A DNA stretch of 64,000 nucleotides from Xenorhabdus ehlersii (GCF_003610465.1 NZ_RAQI01000006.1:62001-126000); one strand, 5' to 3'; positions 40,521-48,804 are shown, counted from the stretch's first letter. The notes: a model not told the origin generated them from the letters alone. Numbers and translations are program-made.

Positions 40521-41672
40521 TTATTTACTGGCTGCTTTCACTTCCAGCACCTTGATGGCGTTGGAGTCCACCAGACCGCCACCTAAGTACTTGTCGGTGT
40601 GTACCTTATAGAATCCCGGCTCGGTGATATTGTCGGGACGGGTACGAATACCTGTTTCATGGTCAACAATGAAATAACCGCGTTTGAAGTCACCCAGACC
40701 GATCACGCCATCGGGCATAAATTTGAGATAATGGACAGGTAAGCCTAGCAACATATCGGGATCACCCGCTTGTAAACGTTCGCGCCAGATGTAATCCCCA
40801 TTACCGTTTTTCAGCTTCTGCACTTGGGCGGCGGTCGTGGAGTTCATTACCCACACCGCATTCTTACGGTACTTATTCCTGAGCAGAAATTTCAGGTCAA
40901 TTAGGCTATCGGCTTCCAGTTTGGCAACTTCCAGCTTTTGCAGCGTACCAAATGCACGTACCTTGTCAGCTTGGGTGTCACGGGGATAAGACAGAAAGCC
41001 TTTGGCTTTTTTGCTGCCGTCACCGCTGACAAGATCCGTTTCTTCGGTATCAATGAAGGTATCGGCAATCTCGGCGGTCAGCCAGCCTAAGATATCCACA
41101 TCGCTAAAGTCGATAATCTCTTGCGTGGTCTTGGGATAGGCGTAGACAGGGAACAACTTAATACTGACTTCTTCCATTTTCGGAGTGGTTGTCTCGCCGC
41201 GTGACTTACCTTCTTCGCCGTGTGCCACCGCCGCACCACCGACCGAAACAAGCTGTTTATATTCGTTGCTGCGAGTGGTTTTGAGCGTACAGATTTGGCG
41301 CATCACTGACTCATCAGCCAATTGCTGCATGATCTGCTTATTCAGTTCGGGGATAACGGTATAGCCACCTTCGGAGGGGACGCCTGTAGACAAGGTGCGG
41401 GTTTCTCCGGTCACAATATAGTGGCGGAGTTCGTCATTGCTGAGTTTTTCATTGGTAGGCTGGTTCTTGGCCTGATTGCGTTCTTCATCCGATAACGCCT
41501 CATAACGGGCAATTTCTGCATTCAGGGCATCGGACTGACTGCGCAGCTCGTCGAACTGTTTGGCTTCATCGGGATTGAGTGAGCGTTTTTCGTCTTCGGC
41601 TTTGGTGAGCAGCGAACGCATTTGCTGGGTTAAATCGGCTTTCTGTTGGCGTAATTCGAGTAGTTTTTTCAT
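40521..41672 (-). CDS. HK97-fold phage major capsid protein
   Basis: This is a 383-residue HK97-type coat protein. The first 75 residues form a Lys/Glu/Gln-rich coiled-coil scaffolding delta domain that the protease would remove. The coat domain has STGVPSEGGYTVIPELNKQI, PVYAYPKTTQEIIDFS, NAVWVMNSTTAAQVQKLKNGNGDYIWRE and GDFKRGYFIVDHETGIRTRPDN. It looks intact. It is first in the capsid-protease-portal block and lies downstream of the terminator that ends the cargo cassette, so it should need its own promoter, which I cannot place. Confidence 0.92.
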   Translation of the reverse strand: MKKLLELRQQKADLTQQMRSLLTKAEDEKRSLNPDEAKQFDELRSQSDALNAEIARYEALSDEERNQAKNQPTNEKLSNDELRHYIVTGETRTLSTGVPSEGGYTVIPELNKQIMQQLADESVMRQICTLKTTRSNEYKQLVSVGGAAVAHGEEGKSRGETTTPKMEEVSIKLFPVYAYPKTTQEIIDFSDVDILGWLTAEIADTFIDTEETDLVSGDGSKKAKGFLSYPRDTQADKVRAFGTLQKLEVAKLEADSLIDLKFLLRNKYRKNAVWVMNSTTAAQVQKLKNGNGDYIWRERLQAGDPDMLLGLPVHYLKFMPDGVIGLGDFKRGYFIVDHETGIRTRPDNITEPGFYKVHTDKYLGGGLVDSNAIKVLEVKAASK

Positions 41673-41729
41673 GGTGTTTTTGGAATAGTTATTTTCTTTA
41701 AAACACTATTTAACACCGTGAAAAATAAT

Positions 41730-41760
41730 AAAAAAGCCTCTGTGATTTAGAGGCTAAACA
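41730..41760 (-). terminator. Terminator of the cargo cassette
   Basis: AGCCTCT/AGAGGCT (41735-41741, 41749-41755) is followed on the minus strand by TTTTTTATTATTTTT. It lies about 40 bases after the small membrane protein gene and insulates it from the capsid operon. Confidence 0.88.
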
Positions 41761-41796
41761 AGGGGAAACATGAAGATAAAATATTTACAAAACATT

Positions 41797-42192
41797 TCAT
41801 TTACAAAGTAATAAATTTTTTACGTAGGTTGTTGGTGACATCCACGATATTTTATCACATGTCAGATAACCATCATTTTTTAACTTATAGCTAACATAAA
41901 AAGAGACAGGTAAGCTGATGATGAATGATAAAATTGCCAACCAAACCATAAAGTTAACAATCACTTTATTAAATTTAGGTTGCCTATTAAAAATAAAGAA
42001 AAAAATAGAGCATAATAACGCGTAAAATAATAGAGGTGAAGTCATGACACCAATAACAACAGTGGCAGAAAATGTTATTTCATCTTTCATTAATATTAAT
42101 GAAACAGCATCGCCAATAACGAAAATAACCGTAAATATTACTAACAATAATAATATTAGCACACCTAATGCTTGGAGGTATTTACTATTCAC
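41797..42192 (-). CDS. Small membrane protein, putative immunity protein of the cargo cassette
   Basis: This 131-residue protein has three or four hydrophobic segments, at about 8-35, 43-68 and 80-106, and ends with GYLTCDKISWMSPTTYVKNLLLCK containing two cysteines. The pattern recalls the DUF1240-type membrane proteins common in Photorhabdus, Xenorhabdus and Yersinia, but I cannot confirm this. The GTG start overlaps the upstream stop by 4 bases (GTGA), with AGGAAGG as ribosome site, so it is translationally coupled to the 321-residue protein. A multi-pass membrane partner is typical of immunity to pore-forming toxins. Codons are much more AT-rich than in the capsid genes. Confidence 0.6.
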   Translation of the reverse strand: MNSKYLQALGVLILLLLVIFTVIFVIGDAVSLILMKDEITFSATVVIGVMTSPLLFYALLCSIFFFIFNRQPKFNKVIVNFMVWLAILSFIISLPVSFYVSYKLKNDGYLTCDKISWMSPTTYVKNLLLCK

Positions 42193-43154
42193 CTAAACCT
42201 TCCTAATTCATTAAAAAAATGCTGTAAATCCGCTTCCGGTGTTCTTGGTTTTCTTTTCATTTCTTCTTTCAAAAGTGCTATTAATTTTTCACTTATCCCA
42301 TATTGCTTATCAAGAGTATCTAAAATATAAGCCGCTAGAACTCCAACAGCTAAAACTATCAGAGCAACGGCAATAATACTTCCACCTAAAAATGCAGTGG
42401 CAGTTAAAAGTGATCCTACAACCCAGGAGGAAGCAGCAATAATAGCAGTTTTAGCCATATCCATGGTTACATTTCCAAGAAAATCGGCTAGCATATATTC
42501 ATCCTTAAAAATACTTTCTATTACTCGATATCCAATAGAAAAAATGATGGAGAATCTAATTCCTTGAACAACGCTTGCATTAAGACCCTGCTGCCCAATT
42601 CCCATTCCAAGCATTTGGGGATTTTGGGCACGATATCGTGTCCCCATGATACGATTCCGAAGACCTGCATGCCCTGATATGTGAATATACCTTTCCCCAT
42701 TTTTTCCTACATGTTCTACCGCTTTAATGCTTAAGCTCTTAAATTCTCGAACAACATCATGGAATCCACGTGAATCATAGATGTTTCCTGCGTAGGTAGA
42801 TATGGGATCAGTGACAGAAAATACACGCGCCATAGGATCTTTTTTCTTGTTTCCTGCGTCCACACCTCTTGCAAATGCTTCTTCATAACTTAGGTGTGTT
42901 TCGTTCATACCTCTTGCAAATGCTTCTCCATGATTTGGACTTTGTGGACGGCGGGGACTGATATCCTCAATAATGCTTTGAGCTTCTGATAATGTGAGAA
43001 CAAAGTGATACTGGGTATTATCCCTCAATACTTTTTCTAGACCAATAGCATCAAAAAATTCATGTTGAGGCTTTAGCTGATTAATTCCCACATTCCCCCT
43101 TAAAACATCCCCCATATAGCCATCCCAAGTGGGATTATATTTCTTATGTGTCAT
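42189..43154 (-). CDS. Putative membrane-active toxin/effector of the cargo cassette
   Basis: This 321-residue protein has no signal peptide. The N-terminal half (1-190) is soluble and contains an internal repeat EAFARG at 77-82 and 92-97, then a block ERYIHISGHAGLRNRIMGTRY. The C-terminal part has a Gly/Ala-rich hydrophobic hairpin at about 236-279, preceded by an amphipathic stretch 195-215, and ends with LDKQYGISEKLIALLKEE. This layout fits pore-forming bacteriocins or secretion-system effectors, but I recognise no named family. It is coupled to a membrane-protein gene, and the pair lies as AT-rich cargo between primase and capsid genes. A function in phage defence or competition is inference. 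Confidence 0.55.
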   Translation of the reverse strand: MTHKKYNPTWDGYMGDVLRGNVGINQLKPQHEFFDAIGLEKVLRDNTQYHFVLTLSEAQSIIEDISPRRPQSPNHGEAFARGMNETHLSYEEAFARGVDAGNKKKDPMARVFSVTDPISTYAGNIYDSRGFHDVVREFKSLSIKAVEHVGKNGERYIHISGHAGLRNRIMGTRYRAQNPQMLGMGIGQQGLNASVVQGIRFSIIFSIGYRVIESIFKDEYMLADFLGNVTMDMAKTAIIAASSWVVGSLLTATAFLGGSIIAVALIVLAVGVLAAYILDTLDKQYGISEKLIALLKEEMKRKPRTPEADLQHFFNELGRFR

Positions 43155-43679
43155 TCCTCAATTCTCCGTAGCACTCAATATCAAATTAATAATTGATTGA
43201 CTTGTGTCAAGATTTCCGATTTAGCATCAATTAAGCAGGATATAACAACAATGCTTACCCATTCCAGCATGGAAAAGATCCTCCTTTAAATTTGTGATGA
43301 ATCTCTATTCTTAAGCAAAATCAGACAATTACTTAATTTTAATTTCAGTCATACCATAATAAAAAAATTATGCACTAAATTTATTATCCCAGACTCATCC
43401 GGCTTTTATTTGCCTGCCAGAGATACCCCCTATAAATCTTTTTTCTCCTCTCAGTTATGCACCCTCTGCACATTCCCCTGAAAGCCTTGCTACATCTGGG
43501 TTTTTGGCAATTAATATAATATTCATTAACTGTAACCCCTATTCACCCCTTTTTTATCCTAATGAAGAGAATGTATATTTGATGTATAGCTAAGAAATAA
43601 CTATACCTCTATTATTTTCCTTTAAATACAGATAGATATTTAAAATGATGTAGGGGATGCAGACTAAAACATAAAAAGT
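43155..43679. other. 525-base non-coding region between primase and cargo genes, possible origin region
   Basis: This AT-rich gap has pyrimidine-rich clusters on the plus strand. On the minus strand, GGGTGCATA (near 43453-43462) and GGGTGAATA followed by GGGGTTACA (43531-43550) resemble the GGTGAACA-type iterons bound by P4 alpha protein. With only a few degenerate copies, this is a weak call for a replication origin. No gene is supported here. Confidence 0.3.
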
Positions 43680-46100
43680 TTATTGAGGGGATTTAAATCC
43701 TCCACACTCAGGCACAGACGGCAGCCACTCTTCGGCCTCCTCTGATAACTCAACGTTATAAGAGTAACCTTTCTTGGTTCGCACTTTCCGATACTCCTTT
43801 TTGTATTCCATCATAATTTTAGGCAGTGATTCGCCGAACTTGGTCAGTGTAAGCGGGCGTTCAAAGCCGTGTGCTTCCATAAAAGAGAGGTAAGCGTGAT
43901 ACAAATACAGCCTCGGTGCGCGTGGGCTGATATTCTTATTACCCATTTTCATCCCGACAGTATCGGCTACAGGTATTAGATAATCACAAAAACGATATAA
44001 CGGATCTGAATTGCTTTTCACCGTTAACGCCTCGTTAGAATCGCGTTGTGCCTGTAGTAGCTTTTTAGCTTTGTTCTGGTCGGCAAATTCGTTTAATAAA
44101 TGGCGAATAATAACGGGCAGTTCCCGACGGATTTTCTCCGGCAAGTGTGGATCTTTCTCTGACTCTTTGACCGGAATGTTAAACGGGAATATCACCCGCC
44201 GCCGTGCTATGCTGCCGTTGCGTTCGGTGAAGCTCATCGGTTCATTATTGGTGGCTAGTACCACGGCTTTAATCACAGTTGAGAACTGTTTCTCATATTT
44301 TCCGTCTACTTCAATCAGGTCGCCGCCTGTCACCGCCTTAATGCCTGCGCCCTCACCGACATATTTAACCTGATCGGGCAGCGTAATCAGGCTTTTCCCA
44401 ACGAATTGATAGCGGCCTCTGGCTTCGTCCAGCGCTCGCATGTTGCCACTGGCGGTATTGTGCTCCCCTGCTAATAAGGTTGCAATATAGGTAAAGATGC
44501 TTTTACCGCTGCCACCTTCGCCCGTCACTTCAATAAATAGCTGCCAGTCATAGCGGTTTGCCAGAATCATAAACAAGGCCGCTTTGATGCGATTCATTTT
44601 GTTTTCATTGCTTCCTGCCGCATGAGATAACCAGCGGTAAAAATCTGGGGCATGATCCGGCAAATTTTCACCGACAGCAGGCGGGGTGAATGCAATGCCG
44701 TTATGGTTCATTAACCAGTGTTCCGACTGATGAGGAGTAAATTGTTGTGTCGATAATTCATACACTCCATTACGAAACCCGATTAAATCCTGCCGCTGCT
44801 CGCCGATAACAGGCACTTGTAATTTCATGGCATAGATAGCGTTATTGATCCCGTTCGGGCTGTAAGGAGTTTCGTGCTGGTCAAAGATTGCCACCATTGC
44901 GCGGCGCAGCTCATTATCCGACACGGTTTCCCATGTTGTACCGTTATAGTGGTAAACCATTTCACTATCAGGATTAACTGCCACTTTACTGTATCGCTCA
45001 ACCAATAGCGCCCCGCGCTGACTGGCTGCCATTTGTGCCAGATTGTTATTGGCCTTTTTGGGCTTTGTTTCGTGGATAATCACCGCTTCTGCTTCCATGA
45101 GTTTTTGCTCCCCAACCTGATATAACCCGTTGCTGAATGCCTGCTTTGCCATCTTAATGCCGTAGCGCTGGCGATAATCGTCCCAATCAGATTTTAATTC
45201 CGTAGGCGGTAACGTTACCCAGCCGTTAATCGCTATAGAGGCTTTTTCTGCCGCTATCTTGCCGACATTCTTTTTTAACCTACCATTTTTGTCCCGCTCT
45301 TCCGGTTCGTGCCAATCGTTATCAGCAGCAAGGATGATTTTTGCGTTGGGCCACTGTGTTCTGAACTGTTCGGCAACCGTGAGTAAATTACTTTCATCAA
45401 TGGCCGCCAGCACAACGCCTTTATGTAACTGCCTGACCGTTAAAGCGGTGGCGTAACCTTCGGTGATAATGAAAATGTCCGGCGTTCCGGTAATTTTGGA
45501 TATGGGGATAAAACTGCCTTTCTTCTGCGTACCTGCAACAAGGCGTTTTTCACCGTTCGGCTTGATGGTTTGTGCGCCCGTGATTGTGCCATCCAGCGTT
45601 TGAGTCACCAGCAGCAACGAACCATCTTTTAATAACCGCTGATTGGGGCATTGCAGCCCCTTTTTCAGCAGATATTGAGATTCGCCCTTAACAGCGGTGG
45701 CAACCAGTGCCATGATGCGTTCAGCAATAGGTTTTGCTGCTCTAGATTGTTCTTTGGCGATCTTGGGTTCCGGCAAAGGCATTGCCAGCACATCCGCCAC
45801 CAGCTTAGCCGCGGCAAAGACGGTGATCCCTTTGGTTCTTGCCACCAAATCCAACCCATCACCGTGATTCGGCTCATCGCACTGGCGACAATGCCAGTCG
45901 CCGTTATGGTTATCATCGATAAAGTGAAAACGGTCAGTTCCGCCGCATATCGGGCAAGCACCATGCTTTCCCTTGGCGGGAATATCAACGCCACAAGCGG
46001 GTAACAGGTTTTGCCAATAATTGGCGGCGGATTGCTTCACTGCACGAATAACATCTAACGGACGGCTTTTTTGAATATTATTTCCCTGACTCATGATCAC
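43680..46100 (-). CDS. P4 alpha-type primase-helicase
   Basis: This is an 806-residue replication protein for satellite DNA, with primase, helicase and origin-binding parts in one chain. A zinc ribbon lies at 49-74 (CPIC...CRQC). The Toprim-like primase core includes IITEGYATALT near 212-222 and LAADND at 258-263. The superfamily 3 helicase has Walker A GEGGSGKS at 528-535 and a following KAVVLATNNEP block. It looks intact, so the island may still replicate if induced. The stop lies before a 525-base gap, and its ATG overlaps the upstream 135-codon gene by 4 bases. Confidence 0.93.
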   Translation of the reverse strand: MIMSQGNNIQKSRPLDVIRAVKQSAANYWQNLLPACGVDIPAKGKHGACPICGGTDRFHFIDDNHNGDWHCRQCDEPNHGDGLDLVARTKGITVFAAAKLVADVLAMPLPEPKIAKEQSRAAKPIAERIMALVATAVKGESQYLLKKGLQCPNQRLLKDGSLLLVTQTLDGTITGAQTIKPNGEKRLVAGTQKKGSFIPISKITGTPDIFIITEGYATALTVRQLHKGVVLAAIDESNLLTVAEQFRTQWPNAKIILAADNDWHEPEERDKNGRLKKNVGKIAAEKASIAINGWVTLPPTELKSDWDDYRQRYGIKMAKQAFSNGLYQVGEQKLMEAEAVIIHETKPKKANNNLAQMAASQRGALLVERYSKVAVNPDSEMVYHYNGTTWETVSDNELRRAMVAIFDQHETPYSPNGINNAIYAMKLQVPVIGEQRQDLIGFRNGVYELSTQQFTPHQSEHWLMNHNGIAFTPPAVGENLPDHAPDFYRWLSHAAGSNENKMNRIKAALFMILANRYDWQLFIEVTGEGGSGKSIFTYIATLLAGEHNTASGNMRALDEARGRYQFVGKSLITLPDQVKYVGEGAGIKAVTGGDLIEVDGKYEKQFSTVIKAVVLATNNEPMSFTERNGSIARRRVIFPFNIPVKESEKDPHLPEKIRRELPVIIRHLLNEFADQNKAKKLLQAQRDSNEALTVKSNSDPLYRFCDYLIPVADTVGMKMGNKNISPRAPRLYLYHAYLSFMEAHGFERPLTLTKFGESLPKIMMEYKKEYRKVRTKKGYSYNVELSEEAEEWLPSVPECGGFKSPQ

Positions 46101-46504
46101 TTGTCCTCGCCATTAACAGCCGCATAAAGCGAATAGTAAACTTCCTGATTGATATCACAGGCCAGTGAAAGCAAATCATGTAATTCTTCGGAACAGTGCT
46201 GGCTAGACTGTTCAAGAATGATCTCATATAAAGAGATGCATAAACCCGCCCGAAACGCGGCCTGATCTAATGGGTCGGATTTCCTATACACAACGCAATT
46301 TAATAATTTATTCACAAGAGGCTGTGGAGAATGTTTCAACAAAGCTCGGTGAACCTCCTGATGAATATCGCCCGCCAGTGCAATCAGATTATTTAAGTTG
46401 ATTTCGCATTCATCTTTGGCTTTTTTGGTAATAAATGTGAAGAGTGAAACACCCAGACTTGCGCGATATAGCGCCTGTTTTAATGAGATAGGTTTATTAC
46501 TCAT
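46097..46504 (-). CDS. Hypothetical island protein with an internal duplication
   Basis: This 135-residue protein is not assigned to a family. It has a clear two-fold repeat: QALYRASLGVSLFTFITKKA with NNLIALAGDIHQEVHRALL (about 10-56) matches QAAFRAGLCISLYEIILEQS with HDLLSLACDINQEVYYSLY (about 80-128). Both halves look all-helical. Genes of this size commonly stand before P4-type primases. It overlaps primase (ATGA) and the Icd-like frame upstream, so the three are translationally coupled. Confidence 0.75.
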   Translation of the reverse strand: MSNKPISLKQALYRASLGVSLFTFITKKAKDECEINLNNLIALAGDIHQEVHRALLKHSPQPLVNKLLNCVVYRKSDPLDQAAFRAGLCISLYEIILEQSSQHCSEELHDLLSLACDINQEVYYSLYAAVNGEDK

Positions 46505-46724
46505 GGTGTATCTCCTGACGTGATACGAAGATCAGTGAGGACATACCAGCCAGCCGCTGAGTGCCGGATGCAATTAGGAATGTAAATTTTAGGCGAGTTT
46601 GGTTAGACTGTATGTCAGCCATAGCATTAGCTCCGATAATGTTGTGGTTAGACGCCTCGATAGTGTTACCGCACTTCGGGGCGTCGCTGTTTTTGTTCCT
46701 TGAATGATTCAAGGTGTCAGCCAC
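46497..46724 (-). CDS. Icd-like (host cell division inhibitor-like) small protein, start uncertain
   Basis: The frame ends with ANAMADIQSNQ, TRLKFTFLIASGTQRLAG and SSLIFVSRQEIHHE. It resembles the Icd/Ash-like proteins of P1- and P4-type elements, apparently with an internal deletion. I place the start at GTG 46724 (75 residues), because that GTG sits in a repeated GTGGCTGACA unit; ATG 46622, in the similar ATGGCTGACA, gives 41 residues. Codons around PKCGNTIEASN coincide with a strong RNA hairpin (46651-46685), so part of the apparent coding conservation may be RNA. The upstream extension to 47102 is antisense to the plus-strand gene and is rejected. Confidence 0.5.
   Translation of the reverse strand: MADTLNHSRNKNSDAPKCGNTIEASNHNIIGANAMADIQSNQTRLKFTFLIASGTQRLAGMSSLIFVSRQEIHHE
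46651..46685 (-). ncRNA. C4-like regulatory RNA hairpin in the Icd-like leader (candidate)
   Basis: On the minus strand GACGCC-C-CGA-AGTG pairs with CACT-A-TCG-A-GGCGTC around loop CGGTAA, giving a long stable hairpin. In phages P1/P7 a C4 antisense RNA is processed from the leader of icd and represses the operon, and P4 uses a comparable CI RNA. Position and folding suggest the same logic. The exact RNA ends cannot be set from sequence. Confidence 0.45.
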
Positions 46725-46794
46725 TATGTTATTTTTAAGTGTCAGCCACGTCAATCCTTTTTCATGAAAATTTTTTGTGTATACTGTCAGCCAC
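46715..46794. repeat. Three TGTCAGCCAC direct repeats in the divergent control region
   Basis: Exact 10-bp copies lie at 46715-46724, 46740-46749 and 46785-46794, with a degenerate fourth copy (TGTCAGCCAT) at about 46614-46623. The last exact copy lies about 20 bases before the YlcI/YnfO-like start codon. They may be operators, or complementary target sites for a small RNA from this region. Confidence 0.7.
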
Positions 46795-46815
46795 CAACTA
46801 CTAATGGATACAGAT

Positions 46816-47001
46816 ATGGCAACGAAAGCAATAAATGCAAAGTCAAAAAAATTAGAAGCACGTGTACCGCATGAACTTGTTGACTCAATGGAAAAACTTA
46901 AAGAAGAGGGTGAAAGTACCGCACAATTTATAATTTCGGCTATGACAGGTGAAATTAAACGCCGCCAGCGCAAATCCAAAGCATCATCTGAGCAAGAATA
47001 A
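46816..47001 (+). CDS. YlcI/YnfO-family (DUF3950-like) small protein
   Basis: This 61-residue basic protein has the family pattern SKKLEARVPHELVDSMEKL, KEEGESTAQFIISA and a GEIKRRQRK tail, seen in small phage and satellite proteins with a ribbon-helix-helix-like fold. It is the only island gene on the plus strand and is divergent from the Icd-like locus, which suggests a regulatory role. The start at 46816 (MATKAINAKS) is preferred to the ATG 39 bases upstream, which lies in the repeat region. A hairpin terminator follows. Confidence 0.75.
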   Translation: MATKAINAKSKKLEARVPHELVDSMEKLKEEGESTAQFIISAMTGEIKRRQRKSKASSEQE

Positions 47002-47007
47002 TCAATT

Positions 47008-47030
47008 AACCCTCTAAAAGAGGGTTGTCT
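47008..47030 (+). terminator. Terminator after the YlcI/YnfO-like gene
   Basis: AACCCTCT/AGAGGGTT with a 3-base loop lies 7 bases after the stop. The T run is weak (TTGTCTCTC). Confidence 0.6.
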
Positions 47031-47174
47031 CTCAAATTGATGGCTGCTTAATCTTAAAGAACCTCTATAGCTAGTACTTACCATTAATCCACTGATTCCC
47101 AAAAATTAAGCTGATTTTAGAGTGAGTTAGATCGCAACCAATTAAGGTTGTTAATTTTTCCATGATGTTATTCT

Positions 47175-47453
47175 TTAATTGGTACGTTTACGGCTATACG
47201 GGTTATTTACGTTTTCTACTGTGGGCGGATTACGTACCCAATGCAGCAAATCACTGAGCAACCAAGCACAGGAATTGCGACCTAATGGCTTACGGGCAGG
47301 GAAACGGCCTTCATTTTCCAGTTTCCATGCTGACGTTCTGGAAATAGAGGTGATGTGCTGGCGTTCTTTTTCACGGATAAGACGATCATAAGGTTCACCA
47401 TATTCGGAAAGGATGGAGCGACGTTCTTCTGGTGTAGGAGTGCTGTATTGCAT
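47175..47453 (-). CDS. AlpA-family regulator
   Basis: This 92-residue protein has the AlpA/MerR-like helix-turn-helix pattern DRLIREKERQHITSISRTSAW, KLENEGRFPARKPLGRNSC and AWLLSDLLHWV. AlpA-type proteins activate integrase or morphogenesis genes and serve as excisionases in P4-like satellites and PICIs. It lies between the integrase and the primase operon, as in those elements. A 25-residue N-terminal extension rich in Glu and Pro precedes the domain. Confidence 0.85.
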   Translation of the reverse strand: MQYSTPTPEERRSILSEYGEPYDRLIREKERQHITSISRTSAWKLENEGRFPARKPLGRNSCAWLLSDLLHWVRNPPTVENVNNPYSRKRTN

Positions 47454-47586
47454 GATTATGTTACCCTCACTGTTTAATTGTTTTTGTGAGGGTATTTTAC
47501 TTAATAGAAATTATTACGAAAGAAAGCCACATTTGTTACGTATATATCACAATGATCATGTTCATCATCAAACTCATTAGTTCCCA

Positions 47587-48804
47587 TTATTGAGCTGTTT
47601 TTAATATAACCACGTTATCATGATTACCCGCTAATAGATCCAGTCGCTCGCACCACTGGTTTAAAGCAACTCGTTTCTCTGGTAGGTATTGGCTCTTGTT
47701 GTATATCGCCATGACGCTCGGCAAGATATGACCTAAAAGTTGATCTACGATATGTGGAGCTACTTTCATATCATTTAATTTTGTGGAAAAAGTGCGCCTT
47801 AAATCATGCAGAGACCATTTATCTACATGGCCTAATCTTCTCCATATCTTCGTTCCATACTCAGATACTGTTTCGGTGCTTTTAAGTTCTCCTAATAGAT
47901 AATCATTTTTATTATTTTGATAAACAAGGTTTTCTAAGAATGATTTCATACGCTCAGGTATCGGGCGAATAATTCTTTCACCTGTCTTGCTATTTTCTTT
48001 TGGGACAGTCCATAACATAGAATTCAAATTCCATTCTGAACATTTAGATAATCTGATCTCTCTCGTCCGGCAACCAAATACAATCAAAATTTTCAATAAC
48101 TTATTATAATAGGGCAGGTAGCTTCCTGATCTTATAGATTCCCATAATTGACCAAGTTCATTATCTTCTAAATAACGCTGGCCTTTAGTTTGTTTTTTTC
48201 CGACATCAGAAATAGTCAAATCATCCAATACATGGCTAATTGCATATCTTCTTACACGGCAAAATTTTAGAGATTGTTTGCATAATTGAAGCATCCCGCC
48301 AGCAGCCACAGGAGCTTCCTTTTTCATTTTATCAAAGCATTGTAGCCAATATGTTATTTCACAGTCAGATAATGCCATTTCACCAATATAGAGATAAATA
48401 TGCTTTTCTAATTGGCGAATGAGGGCATCAATATTGGCTCGATTGTCTCTGCCATAGTGTTCGATCCAATACTCAATGGCGTCTTTTACGGTGACTGGTT
48501 TTAATGATTCCTGCATCGTTAAATTAAATTGCAGCTTTGGATCTTTACCGGATGCCAACCAGTTACGGCATTTATCCCGTGTTTCACGGGCTTGCTTGAG
48601 GGGCATATCAGGGTAGCGCCCAATGGTGAGACGGTTTAACTTTTTACCATCAAGTCGGTAGGTAAAGACCCAACTAATACCACCAACTTTAGATGCTTTT
48701 GCACTCAATCCAGCGCCATCGGCAAAAAATTCAATCTTATTCCTTTCTTTTCCGTGTAGGGTTTTAAGTTTTTTATCACTGAGCTTGTTTAATTCGGCAG
48801 CCAT
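47587..48804 (-). CDS. Tyrosine-type site-specific integrase
   Basis: This P4/CP4-type integrase has a DUF4102-like arm-binding N-terminus, a SAM-like core-binding domain and a catalytic domain. The active-site residues are all visible: Arg248 (GCRTREI), Lys271 (VPKENSKTGE), His335-x-x-Arg338 (LHDLRRTF), His361 (LLGHILPS) and Tyr370 (MAIYNKS), numbered from the ATG at 48810. I prefer the second ATG at 48804 (MAAELNKLSD), giving 405 residues. It lies at the right end of the island, transcribed inward, with one subterminal repeat right in its promoter region. Confidence 0.92.
   Translation of the reverse strand: MAAELNKLSDKKLKTLHGKERNKIEFFADGAGLSAKASKVGGISWVFTYRLDGKKLNRLTIGRYPDMPLKQARETRDKCRNWLASGKDPKLQFNLTMQESLKPVTVKDAIEYWIEHYGRDNRANIDALIRQLEKHIYLYIGEMALSDCEITYWLQCFDKMKKEAPVAAGGMLQLCKQSLKFCRVRRYAISHVLDDLTISDVGKKQTKGQRYLEDNELGQLWESIRSGSYLPYYNKLLKILIVFGCRTREIRLSKCSEWNLNSMLWTVPKENSKTGERIIRPIPERMKSFLENLVYQNNKNDYLLGELKSTETVSEYGTKIWRRLGHVDKWSLHDLRRTFSTKLNDMKVAPHIVDQLLGHILPSVMAIYNKSQYLPEKRVALNQWCERLDLLAGNHDNVVILKTAQ

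Noticed and set aside
46725..47102. N-terminal extension of the Icd-like frame up to 47102
   Set aside because: It runs antisense through the YlcI/YnfO-like gene, which has the clearer family match; the extension shows shadow-type composition.
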